Notes under the pieces: model-generated
What the model was told of the DNA's origin: nothing
Seen by the model: the letters and a program-made list of their open reading frames with translations, nothing else
The model's database searches: none
Shown: positions 23,967 through 32,814 of the stretch, one piece after another
How the letters are laid out: every line of letters starts with the position of its first letter
How positions within the stretch are numbered: position 1 is the stretch's first letter
From: Pantoea latae
GTDB lineage: Bacteria; Pseudomonadota; Gammaproteobacteria; Enterobacterales; Enterobacteriaceae
Reading direction: 5' to 3'
NCBI RefSeq assembly: GCF_002077695.1
Contig: NZ_MWUE01000018.1
Location: 35,943 to 99,942 of the forward strand
DNA length: 64,000 nt
Program-made: the position numbers and the translations under genes

Positions 23967-24656
23967 ATGATGCGCGCCCTGTTGTTCTTTATATCCCTGC
24001 TGGCGACCAGCGCCCAGGCGGCCAATTCGCTGATGATCTGGCCCATCGATCCCAGCATCAACCCGGATGAAAAAGCCAGCGAGCTGTGGCTGGAGAATCG
24101 CGGCAGCGTCACGACGCTGATGCAGGTGCGCATCTTTAGCTGGCAGCAGGTTGGTGGCCAGGAGCAGTACGCCACCCAGCAAAGCGTGGTCGCCAGCCCG
24201 CCGCTGGTACGCATCGAGCCGGGTCAGAAACAGCTGGTGCGTCTGATTAAGCAAACGCCGCCCGGCGCGGGTCAGGAGCTGGCCTACCGCGTGGTGCTCG
24301 ACGAGATCCCGACGCCGCGCACGCCAGGGGAAAACCAGGCGGGCCTCAACTTTCAGATGCGCTACTCGGTGCCGCTGTTTGTCTACGGCGACGGGCTGAC
24401 GCGCGACGCGGCAAAGCCCGATCTGAGCTGGCGGACGATCAGCGAAGGCGGCAAATCCTGGCTGCTTATCGCCAACCGCGGCAGCGGCCATGCGCGCCTC
24501 AGCAATGTGGTCATCGGCGGACGTAAGCTGGGCGACGGTCTGTTCGGCTACGTGCTGGCGCGCAGCGAAAACCGCTGGCCGCTGAAAGCCGCCGTTGGCG
24601 GTCAGCTGACGGCAGAGACCAACGCCGGCGCCTGGCGCAGCGCGTCCAGCCGCTAA
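23967..24656 (+). CDS. Csu-type periplasmic pilus chaperone (CsuC-like)
   Basis: A 229-residue PapD-like chaperone that delivers pilins to the usher by donor-strand complementation. A signal peptide (ALLFFISLLATSAQA) precedes two immunoglobulin-like domains. The family stretch PPLVRIEPGQKQLVRLIKQ is visible near residues 75-95, and FQMRYSVPLFVYG follows in the first-to-second domain region. AGGAG lies 7 bases before ATG 23967. The stop codon directly abuts the usher ATG. Confidence 0.9.
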   Translation: MMRALLFFISLLATSAQAANSLMIWPIDPSINPDEKASELWLENRGSVTTLMQVRIFSWQQVGGQEQYATQQSVVASPPLVRIEPGQKQLVRLIKQTPPGAGQELAYRVVLDEIPTPRTPGENQAGLNFQMRYSVPLFVYGDGLTRDAAKPDLSWRTISEGGKSWLLIANRGSGHARLSNVVIGGRKLGDGLFGYVLARSENRWPLKAAVGGQLTAETNAGAWRSASSR

Positions 24657-27107
24657 ATGGCACGCTCCCTTCGCCCCTGCGCGCTGGCGGTGGCCAGCGT
24701 CTGCGCCTGTTTGACGTCAGCCGCCGCGCTGGCGGAGACCTTTTCGTCTCTGCCGCCGCCGCCGTCGCTGGCGAGCAGCGGCGAGCAGCAGCGCTATATG
24801 CTGGAGCTGGTGGTTAACCAGCGCGAAAGCGGCGCTATCGTGCCGGTCGAGCGGCGCGACGGCCACTTTCTGCTGCGCGCCGGCGACCTGCAGCGCGCCG
24901 GCATTCCGGCGGAAAAACTGCCGGACCCGCAGCAGGTCGACGTCAGCCAGTGGCGCGAGGTAAAAGCGGACTACGACGATCGTCGTCAGCGTCTGCTGCT
25001 GACGGTGCCGCCCGACTGGCTGTCGGGCCAGGTGATCGGCGAGGCGCAGAACGGCCCGCGCTATCCCGGCCGCACCAGCACCGGCGCGCTGTTCAACTAC
25101 GATTTCTACGCCACGCGCACCACCAACGCCGGCACGCGGCTGTCGGCCTGGAACGAGCTGCGGCTTTTCGGCGCGGCGGGCCAGTTCTCCAGCAACGGCG
25201 TCTGGCAGCAGCAGATGGAGGGGCGTGCGCCCGCGCAGGATGACGGCTATATCCGCTACGACACCTGGTGGAGCAACGAGGATGAGAACAACGTCATCAG
25301 CTGGCGCGTCGGCGATCTCACCACCGATGCCCTGAGCTGGAGCAACAGCGTGCGGCTCGGCGGCATCCAGATTGGCCGCGACTTCAGCGTGCGGCCCGAT
25401 CTGGTGACCTATCCGCTGCCGGCGTTTTCCGGCCAGGCGGCGGTGCCCTCGACCGTCGATCTCTTTATCAACGGCTATCGCTCCAGCCAGGCGAACGTGC
25501 AGCCCGGTCCTTGGTCGCTGACCAACGTGCCTTTCGTTAACGGCGCGGGCGACGCGGTGATCACCACCACCGACGCCGTGGGACGACAGGTGACCACCAC
25601 GCTGCCGTTTTACGTCTCCAGCACGCTGCTGAAGGCGGGCCTGAGCGACTACTCCTTCTCCGCGGGGGCGTTTCGTGACAGCTACGGCATTAAAAACTTC
25701 GATTACGGCGAGGCGGCGGCGAGTGGCTCGCTGCGCTACGGCGCCACCGACTGGCTGACGCTGGAAACCCATGCTGAAGGCAGCGACACTCTGGCGATGG
25801 GCGGCGCGGGCGCGATGTTCCGCGTCGGCAGCCTGGGCGTATTGAACGGCGCGCTGGCGCAGAGCCAGATGAACGGCGCGGCCGGCACGCAGTACAGCTG
25901 GGGCTATCAGTACAACAACAGCTGGTTCAGCATCGGCACGCAGCATACGCTGCGCAGCCGCGAATTCGGCAACCTGGCGCTGCTCAGTAGCCGGACCGGC
26001 AACAGCGATACCAGCAATACCACCTATAGCCTGGCGCGCCGCAGCGCCCAGTACAACGCCAGCGTGTCGCTGAGCCAGTATGGCAGCCTCGGCGCGGCTT
26101 ATATCGATATCAGCGGCGGCGACGGCCAGCACACGCGGCTGCTCAATCTCTCCTGGAGCAAAACCCTGTGGGGCAACTCCAGCCTTTACGTCTCCGCCAG
26201 CCGCGACCAGCAACAGGGCGCGTGGAGCGGCGCGATTTCGCTGGTGATCCCGTTCGGCGAGCACGGCAGCGCCTCGGTCAGCATGGAGCGTGACCAGCAG
26301 GGCGAGAATAATCAGCGGCTCTACCTGTCGCGCTCGATGCCGAGCGACGGCGGCTTCGCCTGGGACGCCTCCTGGGCCAATCAGGGCGGCAACAGCGGCG
26401 ATTACCGTCAGGGAAGCCTGCGCTGGCGCAACAACAAAATCGACACCTCGGCGGGCTTCTACGGCGACGACGACTACAACACCCAGTGGGCGGATCTCAC
26501 CGGTTCGCTGGTGCTGATGGACAGCGAGGTGTTCGCCGCCAACGCCATTAACGACGCCTTCGTGGTGGTGAAAACCAGCTATCCCGACGTCAACGTGCGC
26601 TATGAAAATCAGTCGATGGGACGCACCGACCGCAACGGCTATCTGCTGGTGCCGTCAATCAGCAGCTACTATCCGGCCAAATACGATATCGACACCCTCG
26701 ACCTGCCGGCGGATATCACCACGCCAAAGGTGGAGCAGCGCTTCGCGGTGAAGCGCCAGAGCGGCTATCTGCTGCACTTCCCGGTGGAGAAGCTGCGCGC
26801 CGCCAGCGTGATCCTGCACGACGCCGACGGCCAGCCGCTGCCGGTCTCCAGCCAGGTGCTGCGCGACGGTCAGGCGACAGAGTATGTCGGCTGGGACGGC
26901 ATCGCGTGGATGGAGAACCTGCACGCCAGCAACCCAATGCGCGTCGCCACGCCCGATGGACGCACCTGCAGCGCCGAGCTGACTATCGCCAACGGCCAGC
27001 CGCAGGCGCTGAAAACCTATGGCCCGATCACCTGCCCGCTGCCGCCCAGGCCAGCAGGCGCGCCGGTGCCCAGCCCCGATAACTCCACCTCAGGGATCAC
27101 GCCATGA
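24657..27107 (+). CDS. Csu-type outer-membrane usher (CsuD-like)
   Basis: An 816-residue usher, the outer-membrane assembly platform and pore for the pilus. A signal peptide (residues about 1-27) is followed by a periplasmic N-terminal domain, a large beta-barrel with plug (from about 130 to 640, with repeated YxWGYQYNNSW-like strands), and C-terminal domains around DAFVVVKTSYPDVNVRYENQ. ATG follows the chaperone TAA with no gap, and the stop overlaps the adhesin start as ATGA, so translation is coupled. The very GC-rich sequence produces long antisense frames that I ignore. Confidence 0.93.
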   Translation: MARSLRPCALAVASVCACLTSAAALAETFSSLPPPPSLASSGEQQRYMLELVVNQRESGAIVPVERRDGHFLLRAGDLQRAGIPAEKLPDPQQVDVSQWREVKADYDDRRQRLLLTVPPDWLSGQVIGEAQNGPRYPGRTSTGALFNYDFYATRTTNAGTRLSAWNELRLFGAAGQFSSNGVWQQQMEGRAPAQDDGYIRYDTWWSNEDENNVISWRVGDLTTDALSWSNSVRLGGIQIGRDFSVRPDLVTYPLPAFSGQAAVPSTVDLFINGYRSSQANVQPGPWSLTNVPFVNGAGDAVITTTDAVGRQVTTTLPFYVSSTLLKAGLSDYSFSAGAFRDSYGIKNFDYGEAAASGSLRYGATDWLTLETHAEGSDTLAMGGAGAMFRVGSLGVLNGALAQSQMNGAAGTQYSWGYQYNNSWFSIGTQHTLRSREFGNLALLSSRTGNSDTSNTTYSLARRSAQYNASVSLSQYGSLGAAYIDISGGDGQHTRLLNLSWSKTLWGNSSLYVSASRDQQQGAWSGAISLVIPFGEHGSASVSMERDQQGENNQRLYLSRSMPSDGGFAWDASWANQGGNSGDYRQGSLRWRNNKIDTSAGFYGDDDYNTQWADLTGSLVLMDSEVFAANAINDAFVVVKTSYPDVNVRYENQSMGRTDRNGYLLVPSISSYYPAKYDIDTLDLPADITTPKVEQRFAVKRQSGYLLHFPVEKLRAASVILHDADGQPLPVSSQVLRDGQATEYVGWDGIAWMENLHASNPMRVATPDGRTCSAELTIANGQPQALKTYGPITCPLPPRPAGAPVPSPDNSTSGITP

Positions 27108-28081
27108 AGAAAATTTTGCTGATGCTGGCGCTGCTGCTCTTCTTTCCCACCCTGGCGCGCGCCGCCTGCACGCTACCCAGCTCCACCGCCAGCTTCGGCT
27201 CGGTCACCACCTTTGTGGTGAACAGCACGGTGCAAAACACCTCGACCAACGCCAACGTCAACTGCGGCTCCGGCTCGGCGCTGTCGCTGCTGGGCAATAA
27301 CCAGATCACCTTTCAGCTCACCGGCGCCACCAACGTCAGCGGCACGCGCGGCACCTTGAAACGCAGCGGCGACACCGGCACCGATAATATCCCTGTGCAG
27401 CTCTGCATCGACAGCGCCTGCGCCACCGAACTCACCATCGGCGCCGCCGCCTACGTCATCAGCCAGTCGGTGCTGGTCAACCTCGCCGGCCTGCTGGGCA
27501 GCCTTAACTTCGCCATTCCGGTCTATCTGCGCACCGTGCCGGGCCAGACGGTGGCGGCAGGCACCTATACCACCACGCTCAACCTGGCGGTGACCTATAA
27601 CATCTGCACCAGCGTCGGCGTCGGCAATATTTGCCTGTCGCCGCAGACTGGCAGCGGCGTGATCCCCATCAGCGTCACCCTGGTGGTCAGCAACGACTGC
27701 ACCACCATTACCTCGCCCAATATCAGCTTCGGCAGCGCGCCGCTGGTCGGCAGCTTCTCCGCCGTGTCGCAGACGATTAACGTGGTATGCAGTAAAGGCA
27801 GCACCTACACGGTGGGGTTGAGCAACGGCAACTACGTCAGCGGCACGCAGCGCCAGATGGCGAGCGGCACTAACCGACTGAGCTATGAGATCTACAAGGG
27901 AACCAGCAGCAACCGCTGGGGGCCGAGCGGCAGCGAACGCTACAGCAGCGCCAGCTCCACCAGCGTCAGCAGCGATGGGCTGACGCGCGGCTACAGCTAC
28001 ACCGCGCGCATCCTCACCACGCAAAACACGCCGCCTGCGGGCGACTACACCGACAGCGTGGTGGTGGACCTCTCGTTTTAG
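27104..28081 (+). CDS. Csu-type two-domain tip adhesin (CsuE-like)
   Basis: A 325-residue secreted protein with a signal peptide (KKILLMLALLLFFPTLARA) and two SCPU domains (about 20-165 and 170-325), each with paired cysteines (ACTLPSS, NVNCGSG; ICLSPQTG, VVCSKGSTY). It ends GDYTDSVVVDLSF. Two-domain SCPU subunits at the end of csu operons form the tip adhesin, whose hydrophobic finger loops bind abiotic surfaces in Acinetobacter. It overlaps the usher by 4 bases, and its stop overlaps the stop of the convergent MHS transporter by 3 bases. Confidence 0.9.
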   Translation: MKKILLMLALLLFFPTLARAACTLPSSTASFGSVTTFVVNSTVQNTSTNANVNCGSGSALSLLGNNQITFQLTGATNVSGTRGTLKRSGDTGTDNIPVQLCIDSACATELTIGAAAYVISQSVLVNLAGLLGSLNFAIPVYLRTVPGQTVAAGTYTTTLNLAVTYNICTSVGVGNICLSPQTGSGVIPISVTLVVSNDCTTITSPNISFGSAPLVGSFSAVSQTINVVCSKGSTYTVGLSNGNYVSGTQRQMASGTNRLSYEIYKGTSSNRWGPSGSERYSSASSTSVSSDGLTRGYSYTARILTTQNTPPAGDYTDSVVVDLSF

Positions 28082-29397
28082 ATCGAGGCGCTGGCGACGG
28101 CAGCGCCGTGGCGCGCGCGATACTGTTTCACCATCCGGCCAATCAGCAATGTGCCGATCAGGCCGCAGACGGCGGCGAAGGTAAGCCAGACGCCGGGCAT
28201 CGCTTTGTCGCCGGTGGCGTGGATCAGGTAGCTGGAGATGGCGGGCGTAAAGCCGCCGAACAGCGCGGTTGCCAGGCTGTAGGCGAGGGAAAAGCCGGAG
28301 GCGCGCACCTCGGCAGGCATAATCTCCGCCAGATAGACCACCATCGCGCCGTTGTAGCTGGCGTAGAGGAACGAGAGCCACAGCTCCGCCTCCATCAGAT
28401 GGGCGAAGGTCGGCGATCCCACCAGCCAGTGCAGCACCGGCCAGGTGGTGAGGATCATCAGCAGCGTAAAGGTAATTAACAGCGGACGGCGGCCGATGCG
28501 GTCTGACAGCGCACCCATCAGCGGCAGCCAGATCAGGTTAGAGAGGCCAACGCACAGCGTCACCAGGAAGCTCTGCTTGTCGCTCATCATCAGCACGGTT
28601 TTGCCGAAGGTCGGGGTAAAGGCGGTGATCATATAGAACATCACGGTGGTGGTGACCACCATCAACATGCCCGCCAGCACCAGCGCCCAGTTGCTCGCCA
28701 GCGAGCGCATAATCTGGCGCATGGTCGGATGCTGTTTACGCTGGCTGAAGGCTTCGGTCTCTTCCAGCATGCGGCGGATCCAGAACAGGAACGGCACGAT
28801 CATACAGCCGACGACAAAGGGAATACGCCAGCCCCACTCCGTCACCGCCTCTTTCGCCAGCAGATGGTTAAGCAGCAGGCCGAGCAGCGCGGCGAAGATC
28901 ACCGCAATCTGCTGGCTGCCCGACTGCCAGCTCACGAAGAAGCCTTTGCGCCCTTTCGGCGCAACCTCCGCCAGATAGACCGAGACGCCGCCCAGCTCAA
29001 CCCCGGCGGAGAAGCCCTGCAGCAGACGGCCCAGCAGGATCAGAATCGGCGCGGCGGCGCCCAGCGTGGCGTAGCCTGGCACCAGCGCGATGGTCAGCGT
29101 GCCGATCGCCATCAGCCCCAGCGTCAGCAGCAGCCCTTTGCGGCGGCCATGCTGGTCGATATAGGCGCCAAGCACGATAGCGCCCAGCGGCCGCATCAAA
29201 AATCCGGCGCCGAAGGTCATCAGGGTTAACATTAGCGAGGCAAATGGATCGTCGCCGGGAAAGAAGGTTTTCGCGATGGCGGTGGCGTAGTAGCCAAACA
29301 CCATAAAGTCATACATTTCAAGGAAGTTACCGCTGGTAACGTTGAAGATGGTTCGGGCGCTGCCCTGAGGTTTTTGTAAAGACGACGTGTGGCTCAT
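28078..29397 (-). CDS. MHS-family MFS proton symporter (CitA/TcuC-like)
   Basis: A 439-residue twelve-helix carrier. It shows the metabolite:H+ symporter family signatures: VTSGNFLEMYDFMVFGYYAT at the N-terminus, GRLLQGFSAGVELGGVSVYL, WQSGSQQ, and EWGWRIPFVVG. It resembles the citrate (CitA) and tricarballylate (TcuC) proton symporters most closely, so a tricarboxylate or dicarboxylate is the likely substrate. AGGAA precedes ATG 29395-29397. No catabolic partner genes adjoin it. Confidence 0.85.
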   Translation of the reverse strand: MSHTSSLQKPQGSARTIFNVTSGNFLEMYDFMVFGYYATAIAKTFFPGDDPFASLMLTLMTFGAGFLMRPLGAIVLGAYIDQHGRRKGLLLTLGLMAIGTLTIALVPGYATLGAAAPILILLGRLLQGFSAGVELGGVSVYLAEVAPKGRKGFFVSWQSGSQQIAVIFAALLGLLLNHLLAKEAVTEWGWRIPFVVGCMIVPFLFWIRRMLEETEAFSQRKQHPTMRQIMRSLASNWALVLAGMLMVVTTTVMFYMITAFTPTFGKTVLMMSDKQSFLVTLCVGLSNLIWLPLMGALSDRIGRRPLLITFTLLMILTTWPVLHWLVGSPTFAHLMEAELWLSFLYASYNGAMVVYLAEIMPAEVRASGFSLAYSLATALFGGFTPAISSYLIHATGDKAMPGVWLTFAAVCGLIGTLLIGRMVKQYRARHGAAVASASI

Positions 29398-29650
29398 AGT
29401 GGCTTCCTGCGTTTTTCCTCCGTTTTAGCCTGACGGGCCTGGGATTAACGTGACGCGCCTCACCATTTCACTTTACAATACTGAAACTAAAAGTAACAAA
29501 CAGTTAACCTGGCAATTATGCAGCATTATTCACCCTTGTGCGCGCTCGCGCTGCCTGAGTCTGCTTTCAGGCAGCCAACAGGCAAAGTGGTTGAAAAGGC
29601 GCAAAGCGATAAGTCGTGGCTTAAGCCGCTAACGTAAACAGGGAGAGGTC

Positions 29651-30556
29651 ATGCATACCACCACTGTTCGTGCACTATTCGGAGCAACGCTTTTACTCAT
29701 GTCACTCTTATTCTCAGCATCCGCCGCTCAGCCTGTTACCCCACTTTCTCCCCACTCGCAGCGTATCTCTGTACAGACGCAGGGCGCAGGAACGGATGTC
29801 ATCTTGATTCCAGGGCTGGCGTCGTCGCGCGACGTCTGGGCCGAGGTCGCAGCAGGTTTACGCAGCAACCACCGCGTTCATCTTGTCGAACTGGCAGGCT
29901 TTGCGACTACGCCGGCCGTTTCCCGCCCAGAGGGAAAGGTCATCGCGCCGGCAGTGGAGGCCATCGCTGACTATATCCAGGCCCAGCACATCCACGCCCC
30001 GATGATCGTTGGCCATTCTCTCGGGGGAGAGATCGCCTTGATGCTGGGGGCGCGCTATCCCGACATGGTCGGTCGTTTGATGATCGTCGATGCGTTGCCG
30101 TTCTATACGTTGATGATGGACCCTGCGGCGACCCGCGAAACGGCTGCCAGCCATGCCGCGGCTACGCGGGAGTGGCTACTGCAGCAGTCGCCGCAGCAGT
30201 TCGACGCGTTTCAGACAGCCTCCATAGCCCGTTTAGCCAAAACCGAGACGGTGAGGCCCGCTCTGGTGGCGGCGAGCATCCATTCCGATCGCAAAACCGT
30301 TGCGGATGCACTGTATGAACTGATGATGACCGATTTGCGTCCCGAGCTTGGCCGCATTAAAGCGCCGATGGAGATCGTATACGCGTATGATCCCTTATTC
30401 GGGATACCGGCAACTCGCGTAGAGGCGATGTACCATCAGGCCTATGCCTCTGCATCCGATATCCATTTCACGCGCATCGATGAGAGTTTTCACTTTGTGA
30501 TGCTTGATCAGCCTGAGCGGTTCTTCAGCGCGGTTGAGGCATTTTTAAAGGAGTAA
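29651..30556 (+). CDS. Exported alpha/beta hydrolase
   Basis: A 301-residue hydrolase with a signal peptide (ALFGATLLLMSLLFSASAAQ). It has the alpha/beta-hydrolase oxyanion segment VILIPGLASSRDVW near residue 50, nucleophile elbow GHSLGG near residues 120-125, a late aspartate in YAYDPLF, and a catalytic-type histidine in DESFHFVMLDQPE. GGGAGAGG precedes the ATG. It is probably a periplasmic esterase or lipase-like enzyme. GC content is visibly lower than flanking genes, and no functional partner is adjacent. Confidence 0.85.
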   Translation: MHTTTVRALFGATLLLMSLLFSASAAQPVTPLSPHSQRISVQTQGAGTDVILIPGLASSRDVWAEVAAGLRSNHRVHLVELAGFATTPAVSRPEGKVIAPAVEAIADYIQAQHIHAPMIVGHSLGGEIALMLGARYPDMVGRLMIVDALPFYTLMMDPAATRETAASHAAATREWLLQQSPQQFDAFQTASIARLAKTETVRPALVAASIHSDRKTVADALYELMMTDLRPELGRIKAPMEIVYAYDPLFGIPATRVEAMYHQAYASASDIHFTRIDESFHFVMLDQPERFFSAVEAFLKE

Positions 30557-30659
30557 AGGATGCGCAGCGCGCCAGCACCGCTTCTGGCATAAGGCAGGCT
30601 TCCGTCAGGAACAAGGTCCGCTATAAGCGAAAAGCGGACATTGCATCGGACGTTCAGTT

Positions 30660-31097
30660 TCAGTCAATCGCCAGATTATGAATCGCCAGCGCTGCGCGCG
30701 CGGCTTCCTGGCCTTTCTTAATGAAGTGTTCGGTGTAGAAATTTTCCAGCGCTTCAACCGGCTGGAAATTATGCGGCGTCAGTGACACAGAATAGACCGG
30801 CACATTGGTGGTGAGCTGCACGTTCATCAGGCCGTCAACCACCGCCGCGGCAACGAAATCGTGACGATAGATACCGCCGTCAACCACCAGCGCAGCACAA
30901 ACGATCGCATCGTATTTGCCGGTTTCAGCTAAACGCTTTGCCAGTAAGGGCATCTCAAACGCGCCGGGAACGTCGAACGTTTTTAACTCCGCGTTCACCT
31001 CCTGTGCCGCTAATTCTTGTTTAAACCCTGCCAGCGCATTATTAACAATCTCTGCATGCCAGTTGGCTTTGATAAAGGCGATCTTAAAGTCTTTCAT
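30660..31097 (-). CDS. ribH2: 6,7-dimethyl-8-ribityllumazine synthase, type II (RibH2-like)
   Basis: A 145-residue lumazine synthase condensing 5-amino-6-ribitylamino-uracil with dihydroxybutanone phosphate, the penultimate riboflavin step. The family features are IAFIKANWHAEIVNNAL at the substrate-binding N-terminus, the loop DVPGAFEMPLLAKRL, and GGIYRHDFVAAAVVDGLM with the conserved His. The sequence is closer to the decameric type II enzymes than to enterobacterial RibE/RibH. AGGAG lies 5 bases before ATG 31095-31097. It stands alone, not in a riboflavin operon, and no FMN riboswitch precedes it, so it is probably a second, separately regulated isozyme. The usual copy would be elsewhere. 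Confidence 0.85.
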   Translation of the reverse strand: MKDFKIAFIKANWHAEIVNNALAGFKQELAAQEVNAELKTFDVPGAFEMPLLAKRLAETGKYDAIVCAALVVDGGIYRHDFVAAAVVDGLMNVQLTTNVPVYSVSLTPHNFQPVEALENFYTEHFIKKGQEAARAALAIHNLAID

Positions 31098-31285
31098 GGT
31101 TACTCCTGTCATATTTTATTTTTCCAGCCGCTGGCGAGAATCGGTCACTCTGGGCGATAGCCTGGTTCATACCTTACGTCTGATATGTGCCAGCGACTAT
31201 TCTATACGGTGCTGAGCGACAGCGACATTCAGGAAGTGCCGGTAAACATTAGCACTTATCACACCACGCCCGCCCAAAAAAACAA

Positions 31286-31313
31286 AAAAGGGCAGCCCGC
31301 AGGCTGCCCTTTT
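31286..31313 (-). terminator. Strong terminator of exbBD
   Basis: Stem AAAAGGGCAGCC (31286-31297) with GGCTGCCCTTTT (31302-31313) and a CGCA loop. Read leftward it is followed by T6-G-T7 and lies 15 bases after the exbD stop. It can also act rightward. Confidence 0.88.
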
Positions 31314-31327
31314 CTTATCCCAACCGC

Positions 31328-31750
31328 TTACTTCGCGGCGGTTTCCATTCCCATCAGGCCGATTTTCAGATAACCCGCGCCACGCAGCTTATCCATCGCG
31401 CTCATCAGCGTTTCATAATCGACCGATTTATCGGCCTGGAAAAAGATCGTCGTCTCTTTGTTGCCCTGAGTCTGGCTGTTCAACACCTGAACCAGCGTCT
31501 CCGGCGTCACCTGATCGTTGCCGATATAAAACTGCTTATCCGCTTTAATCGACAAGTAGACCGGCTTCTCCGGCCGCGGCTGCGGCGCGCTGGTCGAGGC
31601 AGGCAGATTAACGCGAACATCCACGGTCGCCAGCGGCGCGGCCACCATAAAGATGATCAGCAGAACCAGCATAACGTCGATAAACGGCGTTACGTTGATC
31701 TCATGCATTTCGCCATCGCTTTCCAGGTCGTCGTTTAATCGCATTGCCAT
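31328..31750 (-). CDS. exbD: TonB-system energising protein ExbD
   Basis: A 140-residue inner-membrane protein: short cytosolic N-terminus (AMRLNDDLESDGEMHEINVT), a single transmembrane helix with the essential Asp in PFIDVMLVLLIIFMVAAP (about residues 22-39), and a periplasmic domain. It forms the proton-conducting ExbBD motor that powers TonB-dependent uptake. It lies 4 bases downstream of exbB. Confidence 0.96.
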   Translation of the reverse strand: MAMRLNDDLESDGEMHEINVTPFIDVMLVLLIIFMVAAPLATVDVRVNLPASTSAPQPRPEKPVYLSIKADKQFYIGNDQVTPETLVQVLNSQTQGNKETTIFFQADKSVDYETLMSAMDKLRGAGYLKIGLMGMETAAK

Positions 31751-31754
31751 GACG

Positions 31755-32498
31755 TTAACCTACGCGTAATTTCTGAGCGGCCGGACGGGCGTCAGCGCTT
31801 TTCGCGTTGAGATTGCCCAGGTCGATATCGCGGCTCTGCAGCAGCAGGATCTGCGCGGCCACGTCGCCCAGCGACGCCTTATAGCTCGCAATCATGCGCG
31901 CGAACACGTTATAGATCACCACCGCCGGGATCGCTGCCACCAGGCCGATGGCGGTCGCCAGCAGCGCTTCGGCGATGCCGGGCGCGACAACCGCCAGATT
32001 GGTGGTCTGCGTCTGCGCGATGCCGATAAAGCTGTTCATGATGCCCCATACCGTGCCGAACAGGCCGATAAAAGGCGACACGGAACCGATAGTGGCGAGA
32101 AAACCGTTGCCGCGACCGGCGTGACGGCTAAAGGCGGCGACGCGGCGCTCCAGACGGAAGCTGGTGCGCTCTTTAATCCCGTCGGTATCCTCAACGCCCG
32201 CCGACAGCTCAATCTCGTTTTGCGCGTCATTCAGCAACACGGCGCTGTGGCTATGGCCTTTGAACTGCGCGGCGGCACGGGCGGCATCGCCCAGATTGCG
32301 CGCGTCGCCCAGCGCCAGCTGCTCTTGTTTCAGTCGGCGTTTCGCCGCGCTCAGCTCGGCAAACTTGCCAAAAAAGAGCGCCCAGGTCACGACCGACGCC
32401 AGTAACAGGCCGATCATTACCACTTTTACCACGATATCAGCATGTTGATACATGCCCCAAACGGAGAGGTCCGTTTGCATCAAGTCACTGGCTACCAC
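31755..32498 (-). CDS. exbB: TonB-system proton channel protein ExbB
   Basis: A 247-residue membrane protein. It aligns with E. coli ExbB (MQTDLSVWGMYQHADIVVK near the N-terminus; GLFGTVWGIMNSFIGIAQTQ and LLATAIGLVAAIPAVVIYN helices). The start is GTG 32496-32498 with GGAG 7 bases upstream. A Fur-like box at 32567-32585 suggests iron repression of exbBD, as in E. coli. TonB itself is not in the window. Confidence 0.96.
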   Translation of the reverse strand: MVASDLMQTDLSVWGMYQHADIVVKVVMIGLLLASVVTWALFFGKFAELSAAKRRLKQEQLALGDARNLGDAARAAAQFKGHSHSAVLLNDAQNEIELSAGVEDTDGIKERTSFRLERRVAAFSRHAGRGNGFLATIGSVSPFIGLFGTVWGIMNSFIGIAQTQTTNLAVVAPGIAEALLATAIGLVAAIPAVVIYNVFARMIASYKASLGDVAAQILLLQSRDIDLGNLNAKSADARPAAQKLRVG

Positions 32499-32814
32499 GC
32501 TGCGTCTCCAACTTCATATGCAGGAATAATGGATAAGCGCGAATAATAGCAAAAAACGGGCGAATTGATAGTAGTTCTCATTACTATTTACAAACAGCGC
32601 GGCCGGTTGTTGCCCTTATTAGCGGCCTTTTATGAACCTTTTTAAGGGCATTTCAGAAATGTGATTTCCAGTATAAATTTATTAAAACATCGTTTCAGAA
32701 TGTGAGCTTGTTCATTCAATCAACATTGTCGCATTTTCAACCAGCGCCATTTGCCTATTCTGGCAGCACCTGGATCGTTCCCCGTGCCCTCCTCTACCTG
32801 CCTGGAGAAAAATA
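32499..32814. other. Divergent spacer between exbB and the TRAP operon
   Basis: About 315 bases that carry the leftward exbBD promoter with its Fur box (32567-32585) and, further right, the promoter of the dctP gene (TTTAT/AATGTGA-like AT-rich stretch around 32660-32710). TGGAGAAA precedes the dctP ATG. No gene is visible. Confidence 0.5.
32567..32585. promoter_or_regulatory. Fur box upstream of exbB
   Basis: GATAGTAGTTCTCATTACT matches 12 of 19 positions of the Fur consensus GATAATGATAATCATTATC, about 70 bases before the exbB start. It fits known Fur control of exbBD in enterobacteria. Confidence 0.6.

Noticed and set aside
23487..24491. 334-codon minus-strand frame in the pilus operon
   Set aside because: Antisense to the second pilin and chaperone, both of which have signal peptides, ribosome-binding sites and family motifs.
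29450..29632. 60-codon plus-strand frame before the alpha/beta hydrolase
   Set aside because: No ribosome-binding site or family similarity; it falls in the promoter spacer between the MHS transporter and the hydrolase.
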